The position numbers and the translations under genes were made by a program. The notes under the pieces were generated by a model. That model was given only the letters and a program-made list of their open reading frames with translations. It did not search any database and was not told the DNA's origin. A DNA stretch of 64,000 nt from Punica granatum (lineage: Eukaryota > Streptophyta > Magnoliopsida > Myrtales > Lythraceae): assembly GCF_007655135.1 (NCBI RefSeq), contig NC_045130.1, forward strand, positions 20,961,363 to 21,025,362, written 5' to 3'. Position 1 is the stretch's first letter; the number at the start of each line of letters is the position of its first letter. Positions 14,327 to 27,347 of this stretch are shown here, piece after piece.

Positions 14327-17300
14327 TGTGAGAGAGGCATAGGAAGATGCACTAGAAGAATTTAGAGTTGCTCAAGTTCATAGTGCATGCAATCATTAGA
14401 CTTGTCGTGAAAAAGCTACCAACCCATGCAAACACTTGAGCTAATAGAATAGAGTTTGGTCTTGATAATCTTAACTTCTTCCAGGAAAAAATGGACAAAG
14501 ATATCAAGGTAAACAAAAAGCTGAGAACTACACTTCTGACATACAGAAAATCCGAATCTATAAACAAGACCAGAGATTTCCAAGCAGCAGGCAGAGATTT
14601 GCAGCTACAGCAATCACCATCTCTGGTCTTGAGAACTCACTTCATTGTTTTCTTTTCTCAATCATAAATAAAAAGACTCATTGATATGGCACCAAGAGGA
14701 TAGACCCTATACAAAGCACAAAAGAGATGACTAAATGTATGAAAGAACTTCCAAGAGCATGGCAAAGAAGCCACCGTGTGTAGAAACACAAACTACTATA
14801 TTTCTGATTGTACGGAAAAGCAAACAGCTATTCTTGTTTCCATCAAACTAGCGTCACATTATTCACTTCATCCGAAGCCCCTTCTATTCCTCTCTCTCCA
14901 TGATTTCCAAAAGAGACAAACGATATTAAGCATCTTCCTCTTTCAATACAGATCCCTAGCCATGCTATGAGCTCCCTATCAACTAAATATAAACTGAAGC
15001 AGCGGTGTCGTAGCCCACACTCATCAATTGCAGACAATGCATTTCATAAGTTAAAAGACTATGTATAGCGAGAAGAGGATGGTGAATTGATTCAAGGTCA
15101 TCCAAGATCTTTCCATACCAATGAAGGTTATAAATAGTCAAAAAATAAGGCTATTCCCAAGCAAAGAAGCACACATTTACAGGAACTCCCCTCTGCCAGA
15201 CCAACTTGCACTGGAAGCTAGCACTACCTATTCTGAAATCCACCCCAGCTATCTTGCAAAAAGAAATTCACCAAGAAGTCGCTTGAAGTGACAAGTTTCA
15301 AAGCTAAAAAGATTTTATGACTTCAGATCCATTCCTGACTTCTGAGCATGACGTGAGAGATGGATATCCTGAGATCCTCCACGAACCTCCTGCCCCAGAT
15401 GTCTCTAACACTCACTTCAATTGTTCTCTTTTTGTTTCAGACCTTCAAGTTTTCTGTATTTTTAATTTTTTCATATTTTCATTCCCCACTTATTCTTGTG
15501 ATGATTATCTTTTGAAATTCTTACAATTGCCTGATTGAATACAGGTACTTCCAGGATTTTGAGGCATGGTCAATGAAAAAGAATAATTAAAACATACAGC
15601 ATCAGCATAAAGAATCAATGGTGATTTTTCTACTTTAAGGAAAGCCGTGTTGCAGGTGGCGACTAAACTTTAGGAGATGTTGATGAAATTGACACAATCG
15701 CGCATGTGCAAGCACACATTTTTTTTATAATAAGTGGAATGCAACAATTACCTGAGTCTAATGGAAATCTGGGAGCCTGCTTTTGCTAATGCATCCATAA
15801 TTTCATTAGTCATTTGCTCGTTCTTCTCTAATATAGTACAAAGCTTCACTTCTGAACCTCTTAAGAGGGAAGGACAATAATCAACAACAGCCTGATAGCA
15901 TGCAGTAAGCTCGTGTCAGCAAAAGTAAGATTATAAGATGATCTTAAAATATGCCAGTACGCATATTTCTAATATCTGATAATTCATGACAACAACTCCA
16001 TTGTCTCCTCTAAAACAGAGTTGTCCAGCTAAAAACAATTACATTTAGCTGTAGCACAAAAATATTTCATCTCATTTCAAATAAAAGCAAAGAAAGACAT
16101 CATGCTCTTACCAGAAGAAGTTTGGCAGCAGCTTCCTGATGTGTGCATCCAAAACCATCAGAAAGGTAGTCTAGAATATGTTGCACATGTTCTAAGCTGA
16201 ATATATTGAAGGAGCACTTTGAACTGACTGAACTTAAAAATTCAACCTGTGAACGTCTCTCTCTTATCCTCTGTAAAAATTCTTCCTACAAAATCCCATA
16301 GTGAAACATAACACGTTAGCATTACGAAGAACTAACGCAATGACATAAGCACACTGTCATGCACAAAAAAATGAAGAAAGATTCTGCATATGCAGAACGA
16401 ATCTTCTACTTCTTTAATTAATTGATGCATATAAAGTTTAGCAGACCGACAGATTGCAAGTCACTTATACCGCATGCTGCTAAACACTTGCTTGATAGTC
16501 ACTATCTCTACCCTTTTTTTCATATAATTCTCCAATCCTAACCATTATTGTGATTAGATCTTCATCCTTCTCTTCTTTCAAACACCCTAGCTCACCCCAA
16601 ATAAGTCCCGTTCCAAGTAAGTGGGCATGAGTTTCATAAGATCTGCTCATCCAATTCTTGATAATCAACTTTAACTTCATACTGAATGCTAGTTTCTAGG
16701 ACCATTGTTAGTTCACTGTTCACAAGAAACTGAACACCAACAACCACAGGCCATGCATTAGATGGACACAAGCTCAAAACAAAAGAACAATTTGAACTTT
16801 GAAGATTCATGACTATGGCCATGCTCTTATAGATACCATACAAAATTAACTTGGGCAGGCACTTCAAAATCACTCTGAACAGTGAATTTAGATATAACAG
16901 AACTTCCAATTTGTACCTGCTTTCTGCGAAAACATTGAGTGGCAGCATTAATTTTCGTACAAAAAGGGAAATTGATATCAACTGACTGGATACTTTTTAA
17001 TTCAGTGAGCAACAAAAATTGAATTAATATTGAAGAAATGGATTCTTATTAGAGCAGATATTCTAGTACAGAAGATAGAACTTTCTAATGCTGGCTTCCC
17101 CTCAAATTTAGCGAATATAAAATACTTTTTTCCAGCAAGAATAAATAAAAATAGTTAGCTCCAGTTATCCAGAAGGAAAAGTAATAATAGAGGCAATAAA
17201 CATACCCTTGTGTTCAGAGCATTCACAATTGACATTTCATCTAATAATTGAGAGAGCACATTGAAGATGTAGCTATCCTTCAACTGATCCAGCATATAGA

Positions 17301-20300
17301 AGCTCGCTTCTGCTTTGGCAGGATCAGGGAATGATGCAGACAATTTCTTAAATAGGAGTCTAACTTTCTTCTCCATTTCATCTGAACTGACCTCCTGCTT
17401 TATAATGTGCATCAATGGCAAGCAACAATCACTAACCATTGTACAAACAGAAAGAAACAAATAATATATTCTTAATGCAATAATTATGAGCCATGCTGAT
17501 TATGATGTCATTCCAAATTGAAAGGTTTAAAAAATAAGAATTTAATAGAAGGAAAAAAATATTTTGACAGTTCAGAAGAAAAGGAAGATGGATGACATAC
17601 AAATGAATCAAAGAGGTTTTCATCAAATATTGCTCATTTGATCAAATCATTAGAAAATCGGGTGGCAACATCATTCTCTAGTTCAATAACACAGAAATGG
17701 CAAAGAATGTGGCTTCCTAGAAATATACCATATATGACTAGAAAATTTAATATAAAAAACTAAAAAGTTAGATGGTGACTAAACCCCATGTGTGAAAGTA
17801 ATGTTCAGAAGGGGATTTGAGCTGGGGCGGCTGTGGGGTGGGGGTTCACCGCCATAGGAAATTTTTAGGAGATTTAAGTTGAGCTAGGATTCAGTGCCAT
17901 CAGAACCCTCTGTACTGCAAGATGCCTTACCTCCATCAAAATCCAAGACTAGCGACTCGGTCCAAATTTGGAAGATTACAAAAATAAAAAATTAAATACA
18001 AAAAGTAAAAAATAAAAAATGCAGCAATTCTAGTTGCGAGGAAACCTGTTATAATGCCAGAAAAACCACCAAGATATGCCTTGACCATAAGAGACTGAAA
18101 AGGCTCCATTATGAGTTATTGTCTATGCTATTACAAATGGGGAGAAGCTTTTTATTAATCTAATGTTCCATTTTCTGAAAATATCCTTCATCCAACAGGA
18201 TCAAAAAATAAGGGCCTTTAGATTTAAGGTTAGTCTTCTAAATTTATCTTTCACTACTTCTCTCAACCCATTTTTTCTCCTAAGAATTCTCCCACTCTTT
18301 ACCCTTTCCTGTCTCAACTTATGTCATAATTCCCTCCCTTTCTTATTTTATTATCATAATTCTATTTAATTATTAATTATCAGTTTCCAAATTGAATTTT
18401 CATGAATTTCTATATTGGTTAGAGTAACGTTGAGTTTTAATAAGTTACTGTCAAAGTTAATTTTAAAAATAAACATACTAAAAGAAGGGTTTTTAAAATT
18501 TCATATATAGCTTGCTTTTGCATCCATTCTCCGCAGACATCAGAAGTAATAGGCTATGCGTTGGCATATGCAGCTATGAAATGCTTCCAGCACTGCATTT
18601 CCATGGAATTTAAAGACAGGGCAATATTGTATAAGGGCACAATTCCATTATCATGTCTAAGAAAACAAAGGAAAGGCCAACACTCAGAGAAAGTTGCCTA
18701 AGGGAAGGAAGAGTCCAGTATACAGTACGCAGTGCACTACTACAACTACTAGTAGCCATCTGAGGTAATGACTTCATATTCTTTTCGGCTCAAAATTTAA
18801 TATTCAATATGCCAACCAGCAGAGAGTGCATGTAAATACCTGACAAATTATTCAAACATAAAGACAGCACATGGAACAACCAAAATTGGTACCTTTTCTT
18901 TCCTCCGTAATCCCAAATACCGCTGCATCTCCAATTGAAACCTGATAAAAGAAATCCATGACTAAACCCATTCCTTCATTTCTACAATTGTGAAATTAAA
19001 TGCTAGTTACCTTCGTTTCTGAGACAAAATAGAGTTCAATGCCTTCAAATGTGGAGACTCAAAAAGAGAAAACATGTGAATCCAATGCCTCGTAATTTCC
19101 AATGGTGTCAAGACAGGAAATAGCTCCTCAGCAAGAAGAAGCTCCACCTCATGGGATCTGAAGGATACACAAAGATAAAAGTATATATAAGATACTGCAA
19201 ATTATGTTGTTTAATTTAGAGGAACAAAAGGTGCAAAAAAAGCATACCTGAATTCCTTACAATTTTTAACATAGCAAAGCATCAAGACTTTACATGAAAT
19301 CTGCTCAAAGTGATTACTGATAGTCATGCAACCCTCTGAGCACTTGCTGCAATAAACTCGATACACTTCCATCAATTTCCATAATGCCTTCTTTCTAACA
19401 GAACTCTGCATTTAAGAACTTCCATCAACTTCTATAGTTGAGAATTGACATGCGAACTGTATAATTCTAGAACTTGCAAAATAAGGCGTACACTTTTATC
19501 ACGAAGCCTTTCTGTTGATTCAACTACCAGTTCACGTGGGACAGCATTCATATTAGATATAGCAATATCACAAATAACAGTCACTGCCTCTGTTCTCACT
19601 CGATCTTCAAGATCCAACAGCCGAGCTTCAAGCGCCACTGCCCATTTTGTAATAACCAAAATGAGTTAGATTAGAATTACAAACTAGTACATAGAATAAA
19701 TTTCCATGTTAAAGCAATGCATTGAAATGTTAAGTTGCTTACAAAGAATTTTTTGTACTTCACTACCGGAAGGATTGGCCATAAAGAAACCTTTTACACA
19801 TTGTAGAGCACTAATTCTAACTTCCATAGATTTGTCAGAGAATCTATTTAAAAATTCCATGAAAAGACTATGGTAATCCTGAGTTGCAAGGTGTTCAAGC
19901 TCAGCAAAAATCCTTCCAAGAAGCTGTACAGCTTTTCTTCGAACATCGGCATCATTGTTCTACAATAGCACAAAAAAAAACCTAGGTAAAAATCTCCAGA
20001 AAAAGCGAGTACTAGAAACCATCCAAAAGAAGAAATTCTTATTCCAGAAAGAAAGGCTCCAAAAACATAAATATAGAGTCCATACCAGCAACTCGTGCAA
20101 TATGTTTGGGATGATAGCAAAAAGCATTTGAGGAGCGTTCACAAATATCTTGTAAATTATTTCATGATATGATTTTCTGAGTGCACTTCCTTCTGTCTCT
20201 TTCTCAAACATGCAAGAAGTAAGAAACCTGTGTATGAAAGGTTTTAGCTTTTCACAACACATTTGGATGATGGAGACAGCAATCTGGGAAGAGGCAGATG

Positions 20301-23300
20301 GTACACCCTGTAAATGAATCAAGCATAGGTAGCATTCGTGAATAGACTAACTCAAGAGTCCAAGTTTGTACAAGAAGCCTCATGTGAAACCATCAAAGGC
20401 AACTTTTATGACGGACTTATGCTAATTTTCGAGGAGAAAATTCAAACAATTGATAGATTTTACTTACATGATAGTTGAGAAACAAAGCATTATAAAGTAT
20501 TCTCGTTCCATTAGCTGTAGCTAAACATTTCATATTTCCTCTGACTATATGGAGCAGAACCATATTTAGAATGGATAACTTCTAACAAATATAAAGGTAA
20601 TCTACACAGGATTATCAACACTTCAAACAATTAAATTTCAAAGAGGATCACCACACCTCATTGATTTAACTCTGAGAAAACATACAAATAGAGTTTAAAG
20701 ATGATCCTGAAAACACATGATTGATATTTTTCAGTGATCTTGGCAGTAACATTTCTCACTGACGTATGTGTCTAATAATAGTTGACATATTCTATCAGAT
20801 GCTAATCCATTTGCCCTTGCAATCCTTCTTTGTTGCATATCATCAGCTCACATGGCATGCAGTTGCAGGCTAAAAACTGGATCCAAACTCGAAGATGTCT
20901 CAAAGAACCTTGCCAAGGCAAATGCAAAGGTAACAATGAGAGATCAATTCACTGCTTACAGCAATTTTCCTTCCTTTTTTTTATCTTTTTTTTTTGGTTT
21001 TGCTCACAACGCATATAGATTTGACTGACAGTGCACTGTTGTTAAAGCATAAAACTTAGTACTGCCCCTTGCTACGATAATGACTATCATGATGAATTTG
21101 CAAAATTTCCTCCAACAAAAGTAGGTATCACAAGTTGCCCATAGCTAGGTACTACTAACCAACCAGAAACTATATGAACTGATCTTTCAAGGACCCCGAT
21201 CACATTATGAAGTATTAATAACAAAAAAAATTACATCGATGTCTTGTAAACTAGTGACCAGCAGAACAAGATAATGAACATGTTCCAATAGCAAATACCT
21301 TCTCCTCCTTCAGAAGATTTTGCAAAATTACTTCCAGGAGTTCATCTGAAGCATCCTCATTAATGATTTGTTTCAATATTGACAAGATATTCTTAGTCAA
21401 ACTCCGTTCATGTTGCTCCCTGTTGAAGGAAAGAAAACTCTGTCAAATAATACCTCCTGAAGGACAAGATACTGTTTAACAGAGTGGGAGGCTGGGGAGA
21501 GAGAAGACTTCATTACTAGTCAAAAAAATGCAGCAAAAGAGAATTGGCCAAAACCATTGATGATATCAGTTCCACCTTAGCAGTAGCACCTAAAATTCTC
21601 TAAGAATGAAGAATAACTAGGTATCTCTAATGGAAAATGCAGTATTATCTTTAAGGTGTTTAATAAAGCTTCTGCAAGAACAAAAACAACTGACATTACT
21701 GTCCATTAGTTGCATGAAATAGTTTAATGCCACTCTACTAGCATGTGTATTCATATGTCAGTTTAGACTAAGCAAATTTCACAATAGCAATGATGTTTAG
21801 TACAGCATTTTATTGTCTTCAGTTAGACATTATACAGAGATGAAAGAAGTTCCTCTTAAAGTTCAACCAAGAGAAAAGCAAATAGTATCATCTTTGACAT
21901 TAGCACCAAACTTCGGATCAAGAATGACAGTGCAGATATAACTGACTGAAAAGGGAGAATAAACAGAGAGGGAGAGAGACCCAACCTAGCAACAGAGAAA
22001 AGAACCTTGAACATTTCAACAATTAAATTATAGCATTCGATATCCAGCATTATCATGCATAATCCAAGCCGTGCAAAAGTCTCTAATATTTTTGCTCTCT
22101 TTGAAAAATATGGGCTCTCCATGTCTGCTAGATCTGCGAAGGTGCTGACAATGAGTTTAAATACAGCCTGCAAAGAAAATATTGCATGTTAACTAGAACT
22201 CAGAATGTAAATTTAGATAGAATAAACAAAAAATGCGAAGTGATTCTCATTGAGACAATGACTACCAAGGATGAATCCACAAATAGAGGCGGAGGATCAC
22301 ATAAACATTAGATAGAACATTTACCAGCAGAGAATCTTCTTCAAATGGTGGTTCAGGAGCCATGATCCGGAAAAGTTCAGTTGCACATATAGTCACCAAA
22401 AGTCTAACATCCTTGTCCTTGTGCAGAGCAAGATCATTCTTAGTAAATGATTCTATTAGAGGTTTCAAGGCTGTTTCAACCTCTTTTGACCTCTCAGCAG
22501 ATTCTACTGCTGAAGGTTGCTCCACTTGCGACAACTCATTGGCAGCTTGCTACAAAGATAATGCACAACAAGATAACATATGCTTGCCATTAACTAGTTG
22601 AAAACACATCCAGTTTATAGATATGAGGAAAAGAGAAAACTAGAGAACTGTGCTATAAGTAAACAAGATGGTTTTGGCTAACCAACATTGATACGACAAA
22701 CTCTACGAAACCATATTCATAATATCATACATGGGCATATACCTATGAAGACTTTCAGGATAGAATGCAACAACCACTATATTACATAGTTGGTAGTGCT
22801 CTTTATCTTACACGGATAGAAACCTTGCTTTAGCAGGAGATATCACATTATAAAACTAGATTTCAATAAGAATTTCTCATGAACGCGGCATGTACACAAT
22901 CTCCTAAACGAAAAGCCTCAGCATCCTAAGTAAAAGGGGTTATCCAGATTTCATCAGTACCAGTAACCCACAATGAAAAACTTGATAATGCAAAGCCTCC
23001 TCCACAAGGGTCGCTGAACCCCGGAAGGAAGAAGGACAACGCGTAAATTTGCCATAGTTCACCTTGCTAAATCACCAGAAAACATGACATCTACATCAAT
23101 TGAACCCGGAAGATATCGTGAGAGAAATTTTCCGGAGGAAAAAAACAAATTAACAATGTAGCTGACGGGATTCTTTCGCCCTAATGCTCGTGAAAAATTA
23201 GCGGTAAAAAAGTTACTCAAAAACTCCAAGCGGCGAAGCAGATTCGGCAAACGCAGTAACATCCGGATGTGGGGCTTACCCGGAGATTCTTGACGAGGAA

Positions 23301-23375
23301 ATCCTTGTTGAGGCGAGACTGCCGGACGATCTGATTCCCGATCCGGGAGATGAGCCCAAGAACTGAGTCACTCAT
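4692..23375 (-). CDS. PDS5: Sister chromatid cohesion protein PDS5 (HEAT-repeat, plant PDS5B-like)
   Basis: PDS5 binds the cohesin ring through its kleisin subunit in the nucleus and regulates cohesin loading, acetylation and release. I traced 27 exons on the minus strand: 23375-23280, 22549-22325, 22167-21986, 21419-21299, 20307-20086, 19959-19743, 19637-19492, 19405-19248, 19157-19011, 18941-18893, 17394-17206, 16285-16112, 15891-15752, 13213-13087, 12831-12706, 12580-12512, 10694-10558, 9514-9397, 8595-8464, 8366-8170, 7683-7536, 7462-7349, 7241-7152, 7078-6827, 6391-6340, 5326-5280 and 4782-4692. The internal junctions use GT-AG sites, and phases stay consistent through exon 23. The start is the ATG opening [13 protein letters not shown], followed by the conserved [17 protein letters not shown] and APEPPFEE motifs (residues about 78-105). 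HEAT-like helices fill the rest, including RLRDK...[24 protein letters not shown] and [17 protein letters not shown]. The length of about 1,254 aa suits the long plant PDS5 class without a Tudor domain. The last four exons are less certain. No Tudor domain was seen. Confidence 0.93.
6827..7078 (-). other. PDS5: PDS5 exon 24 with an apparent one-base frame shift
   Basis: The exon enters in the frame starting [16 protein letters not shown], but that frame meets TAA at 6973-6971. From about 7005 the next frame stays open and encodes a Lys/Arg-rich stretch ([25 protein letters not shown]) like other plant PDS5 tails. In that second frame a GT donor at 6826-6825 joins in phase to exon 25 (6391-6340). 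Two readings fit. One is a one-base insertion in this sequence somewhere in about 7012-6973. The other is a GC-AG intron with its donor at 6989-6988, which also joins exon 25 in phase with no shift but discards the basic segment. A third outcome is truncation at 6971. Confidence 0.6.
14292..14326. repeat. (TA)n(GA)n compound microsatellite in PDS5 intron 13
   Basis: A TA run at 14292-14308 passes directly into a GA run to 14326, inside the roughly 2.5-kb intron between PDS5 exons 13 and 14. Confidence 0.95.
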
Positions 23376-23487
23376 ATCTGCAATTCGGATTGTGAACGGA
23401 AAGCGGGAGATGAGGGTATCACTTTCATCCAGTGGAAGGAAGAAAGAACGACCGTCACTCAGTAGGAGTGTGTGCGCGAGTGCGGGA

Positions 23488-23526
23488 AGAGAGAGAAAGA
23501 GAGGGGGGAGAGAGAGAGAGAGAGAG
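23488..23526. repeat. GA/CT-rich tract in the PDS5 5' leader
   Basis: A GA-rich run on the plus strand gives a CT-rich leader on the coding strand, about 110-150 nt upstream of the PDS5 ATG. CT-rich 5' UTR tracts are common in plant genes. The transcription start was not determined. Confidence 0.8.
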
Positions 23527-24237
23527 TCGCCTATACCGTTCGCCCGTTTAAGAGAGCGTTCTCCCGCCCTCCTCCGGCCCTGGCAGATGTTGGGTGATGA
23601 TATATGGATTTATTACAAAATGCTCCCTGTAGTTTGAAATGAGTCTCAAAATGCTCCCTTCAATTTCATAGGTCTTCTCATCCATATATAATACATAATT
23701 GTAAAATGGAAAGAGAGAGAATTAACTTTGTCGCTCCAATCTTCAGACTTTCAACTCATCATGGTCCGACATTTCACATGCCTCATGACATCAATTAATC
23801 ACTTTCATTTATTACAGACCGAAATTTATCAAACCACCATATTAGTTAAACTACCATATTAATTAAACAATGATAATTCTCAAAAAGAAAAGAAATAACA
23901 TAACGTTAATTGAATCCATGCACAATACAATAGAATTATCATCTAATGATCTATATATAATATAAAACATCAAATCATCTTTTGGAATCTGCCAGTTTAC
24001 TTAAAAATTACACCATAACTTTTAATTCATAAACTTTTCAGTTACTAAATAGAAAAGAATAAATTTTCTTTATATGACAACAAATAAGCGTATTTGAAAT
24101 TAAAATTTATTACATGGTTGATATTTATTAACCCACCACATTAATTAAATCATGAAAACTCTCAAAAAAACAACATAACATTAATTAACCATGATATTAA
24201 TTTAGTCCATGCATAATGAAATAGAATTATTATCCAA

Positions 24238-24272
24238 CTAGTATTTACCGGTGTGTTGCATGGGATTTTACA
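24238..24272 (-). mobile_element. Degenerate Helitron-like 3' terminus
   Basis: Read on the minus strand, an imperfect short hairpin (CCCATGCAACACACCGG) is followed by a few bases and then CTAG with T next to it. That is the layout of plant Helitron 3' ends (GC hairpin then CTRR). The stem is mismatched and no 5' TC terminus was located. Confidence 0.4.
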
Positions 24273-24949
24273 TAAGTTATTAATCAGAATTAATAAAACT
24301 AATTATACTTATAATCAATATATAATTTATATGCTTGATTTTATGTACTATGCCTATGGCCTTCCTTGTAATCGAAAAAAAAAATCCTACTCTTGATTAT
24401 CTCTCATAATTCTAATTATACCTTTTCTAACATCATTTTCTTTATATATTAGCAATGAAGAGACATACACGATTTAATACAAATATTTCTCATATAAGAA
24501 TACATCATGTTTATATATGATAATGTTTTTTACATAATCAAATGCAACACTTTAATTATGTAATATAATGGCATCGTTGCATAGTTTTTAAACTTAAGCA
24601 AATGTTTTGCACAAGATTTTAGTAGAATTGGTATTCTCTTGACTTTTTTTTCTAATTTTTTGAACGTGCTTTAATTTATATCTTAGCTTTTTTAACCTCC
24701 CAATGTATAATTAACTTGACTTCATTTATAACTATATAAATATAATACAATAGAGAAAAGTATTGATCTTAATTATTACAAAGTTTTGTTGTTTTCATTT
24801 TTGGATAATCACTTTAGTAATATTTTTTAAACATATAAAAAAAGAAACTCTTCTAACACGGTTCACTTGATATAAATAGAATATAAACATATATTTATAT
24901 ATTGTACACGTATTTTACCTAGAGTACCCACTTTATAGATACAATTGAT

Positions 24950-25438
24950 AGACATATACATGCATATAATAAATCACATAAATATTAAATTAATTAGCTT
25001 ATTAAATATTTTCAGGGTCAAGTGCTTGAGTATTTCTATTTTAAGTTAGTTAGCAACGATATTGTGCGCTCTAATAAATTAATTTGTCAAAATTATACTT
25101 TTGAGACCATAAATTGTAATTTTTATGATTCATCAATTCAGTTATGTAAATATAATCCAATGTAAATATTGCAAACATTTTTTAGTCAAATGCTTTGGAT
25201 ATTCCAAATTTGAATCATACAAGTGACTATATTAACTTTTTTAATTCATCAATTCATAACGAATATATAGTTAGGGCCATAAATTCCTTTTGTTGTGATT
25301 TATGGGGTTTAGATACTTAAAAATACTATATGCATATTATACACATTTTATATTTTTAATTTTATTTGATTCAATAATAAAATAAAGGTTAATATTAATG
25401 CACATTTAATGTGCGAGTTTTACTTTACTATATATATA
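24950..25438 (+). repeat. Dispersed AT-rich repeat, inverted copy at 59.4-59.9 kb
   Basis: By eye this segment aligns over nearly its whole length with the reverse complement of 59405-59888. Shared landmarks include ACATGCATATAATAAATCA, the GGTCAAGTG...TTGAGTATTTCTATTTTAAG block and TAGGGCCATAAATTCCTTT. It ends at the Helitron-like CTAG terminus at 25439, so it may be a Helitron 3' region. Confidence 0.75.
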
Positions 25439-25472
25439 CTAGGTTATTGAACCCGTGCATTGCACAGATTTT
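25439..25472 (-). mobile_element. Helitron-like 3' terminus
   Basis: On the minus strand, a GTGCAATGCAC hairpin is followed by GGGTTCAATAAC and then CTAG before an AT-rich flank. This matches the plant Helitron 3' end format better than the copy at 24238. The matching 5' end was not found. Confidence 0.5.
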
Positions 25473-26029
25473 ATAAAGAAAATTTTATTATAAGAATTAT
25501 AATATGAAGACACTTTGCTATCATATTATAATTTATATTAGTGTATAGAAAAAAAAATTATACTATATAAACTTCAGTAGGTTAAATTTCAAAACCATAC
25601 AAAATAATATTAATTGAAGAGATTAAGCAAATAATTTATGTAAAATACTTTATAAATATAATCACAATCATCAATCTTATTTATAGAAAAATAATTTTAA
25701 AATCCTAAAAAATTAAAATTCTTAGCTTTAATTAATGAAAGAATAATAATCATAAAATCTGTAAATATTTTAAAGTTAGTATTAAGCTAATTTTATCTCA
25801 ATCACATTTCATGTATTAAGTTTCATGAGTTTGAATAATTTATGATAAAATAGGTTCGATGTGAGATTTTTCAATTGAACTATTATAAAGCTAACAATGA
25901 TTTTTAAACTTTAAATAACTTTCCATTTCCTTAAAATTATGAATAATTATTCACTAATGACATCCTCAAAATTATGAATATTTATTTACTTAAGAAATAA
26001 CGATAAGTGATTAATATATTTCATTGAAT

Positions 26030-26500
26030 ATATTTATTTCTTTATTGACATAATTAATTTATATATTGTATATTAATTTATTAAGACATTTACTATTGGA
26101 TATATTTATTTATTTATGGCAATAATTATTATTATTTAATTTATATATTGCATATTAATTTTATTAAGACATTTACTATTTTTATTTGTTTCTTTATAAT
26201 AATAATAATTATTATTATTATTGTGATTTAAAATATATATTGCATATTAATCTATTAAGTCATTTACCATTCTACCCTTGTTTAATAGGATAGATACAAC
26301 TTTATATATTTATATAGATTTTATTAAGACATTTACTATTGGATATATTTATTTCTTTTTATTATAATAAATTATTATTATGATTATTATTATTACTATT
26401 GCGGTTTAAAATCTATATTGCATATTAATTTACTAAGACATTTATTGTTCTACCCTATTTATTTGGGTGCATACATCTTTATATATTTATATAGATTAAT
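26030..26500. repeat. AT-rich tandem array, about 80-95 bp units
   Basis: A motif of the form TATTGCATATTAATTT followed by ATTAAGACATTTACTATT recurs about five times, near 26066, 26148, 26238, 26315 and 26414. Variable ATT-rich spacers separate the copies. It is non-coding. Confidence 0.7.
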
Positions 26501-27342
26501 GATTGATTGATGAGGTATGTATAATTTTTTATTGTAAAATATATAGTCGAATCATTTATTACGATCTGCCAAAATTTCATTCAATTCTTTGGTGACAAAA
26601 TTTCATTTTAAGGAATAAAAATTAAAAAGAATGAGTTTTCATTAGATCACTACAAATAAGCGTAGTTGAAATTAAAATATATTATTCTAAAAAAATTCAT
26701 TATACTAGCATGTAAATAACAATTATAAATAACAATATTGAAACAGAAAAATCATCTTCAATAAATAATTAATTAACTCATTTTAATGTATTTCAACAAT
26801 TAAAGCTGAAAGTATAAATTAGATAAAAATTATGGTTCTCAGAATAATAATGATTAAATATATCAAAATAATCATGAATTAAATGTTATTTAGACCATAT
26901 GATGAGTGCATGTAATAACAGAGTATGTAAATCTGTATTTATATTAGTTTAAATTGAAACTTTAAATTTTAGGAATGTTTTATTATGTCCAAAAGATTCA
27001 AAGTGAATTCAGAATATCAAAATGTCTATTACAATTTCCATACTAAAATTTTGAAAGTTATTTTTACGAACCATAAAGAATTAAAAAAATATGTTAATTT
27101 TGGTTAAAATAACTTTACTGAATTGATATTACTATTCGTAAGCGAAATATATAAATTTAATGCTACTTATAAACAAAGTAATTTGGTAATTGAAAAAACA
27201 TTAGTAGGAATGACTCATGAATTTAATGTGTTCTATTAATGGATAGTTTTAAAAAATTATCCAAGAGTAAATTGCATAATAAAAAAATTACTATTTTTTA
27301 AACCAAATGATATTAAATAATAAAATATATTAAACTTTGTCA

Positions 27343-27347
27343 CAAAC
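27343..27347 (+). repeat. Target-site duplication, left (CAAAC)
   Basis: Identical to 41484-41488. The pair shows that both ends of the element are original. Confidence 0.9.

Larger units (their letters stand above)
23600..27342. other. AT-rich repeat-derived DNA without genes
   Basis: The stretch between the PDS5 promoter region and the LTR retrotransposon has no open frame worth annotating. It contains two Helitron-like 3' ends, an internal direct repeat (about 23820-23985 related to 24130-24240), a dispersed repeat shared with 59.4-59.9 kb, and a tandem array at 26.0-26.5 kb. Confidence 0.75.

Noticed and set aside
16827..17015. Extra PDS5 exon between exons 11 and 12
   Set aside because: Exons 11 and 12 already join in phase and match the family's continuity. 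This frame has no PDS5 similarity.
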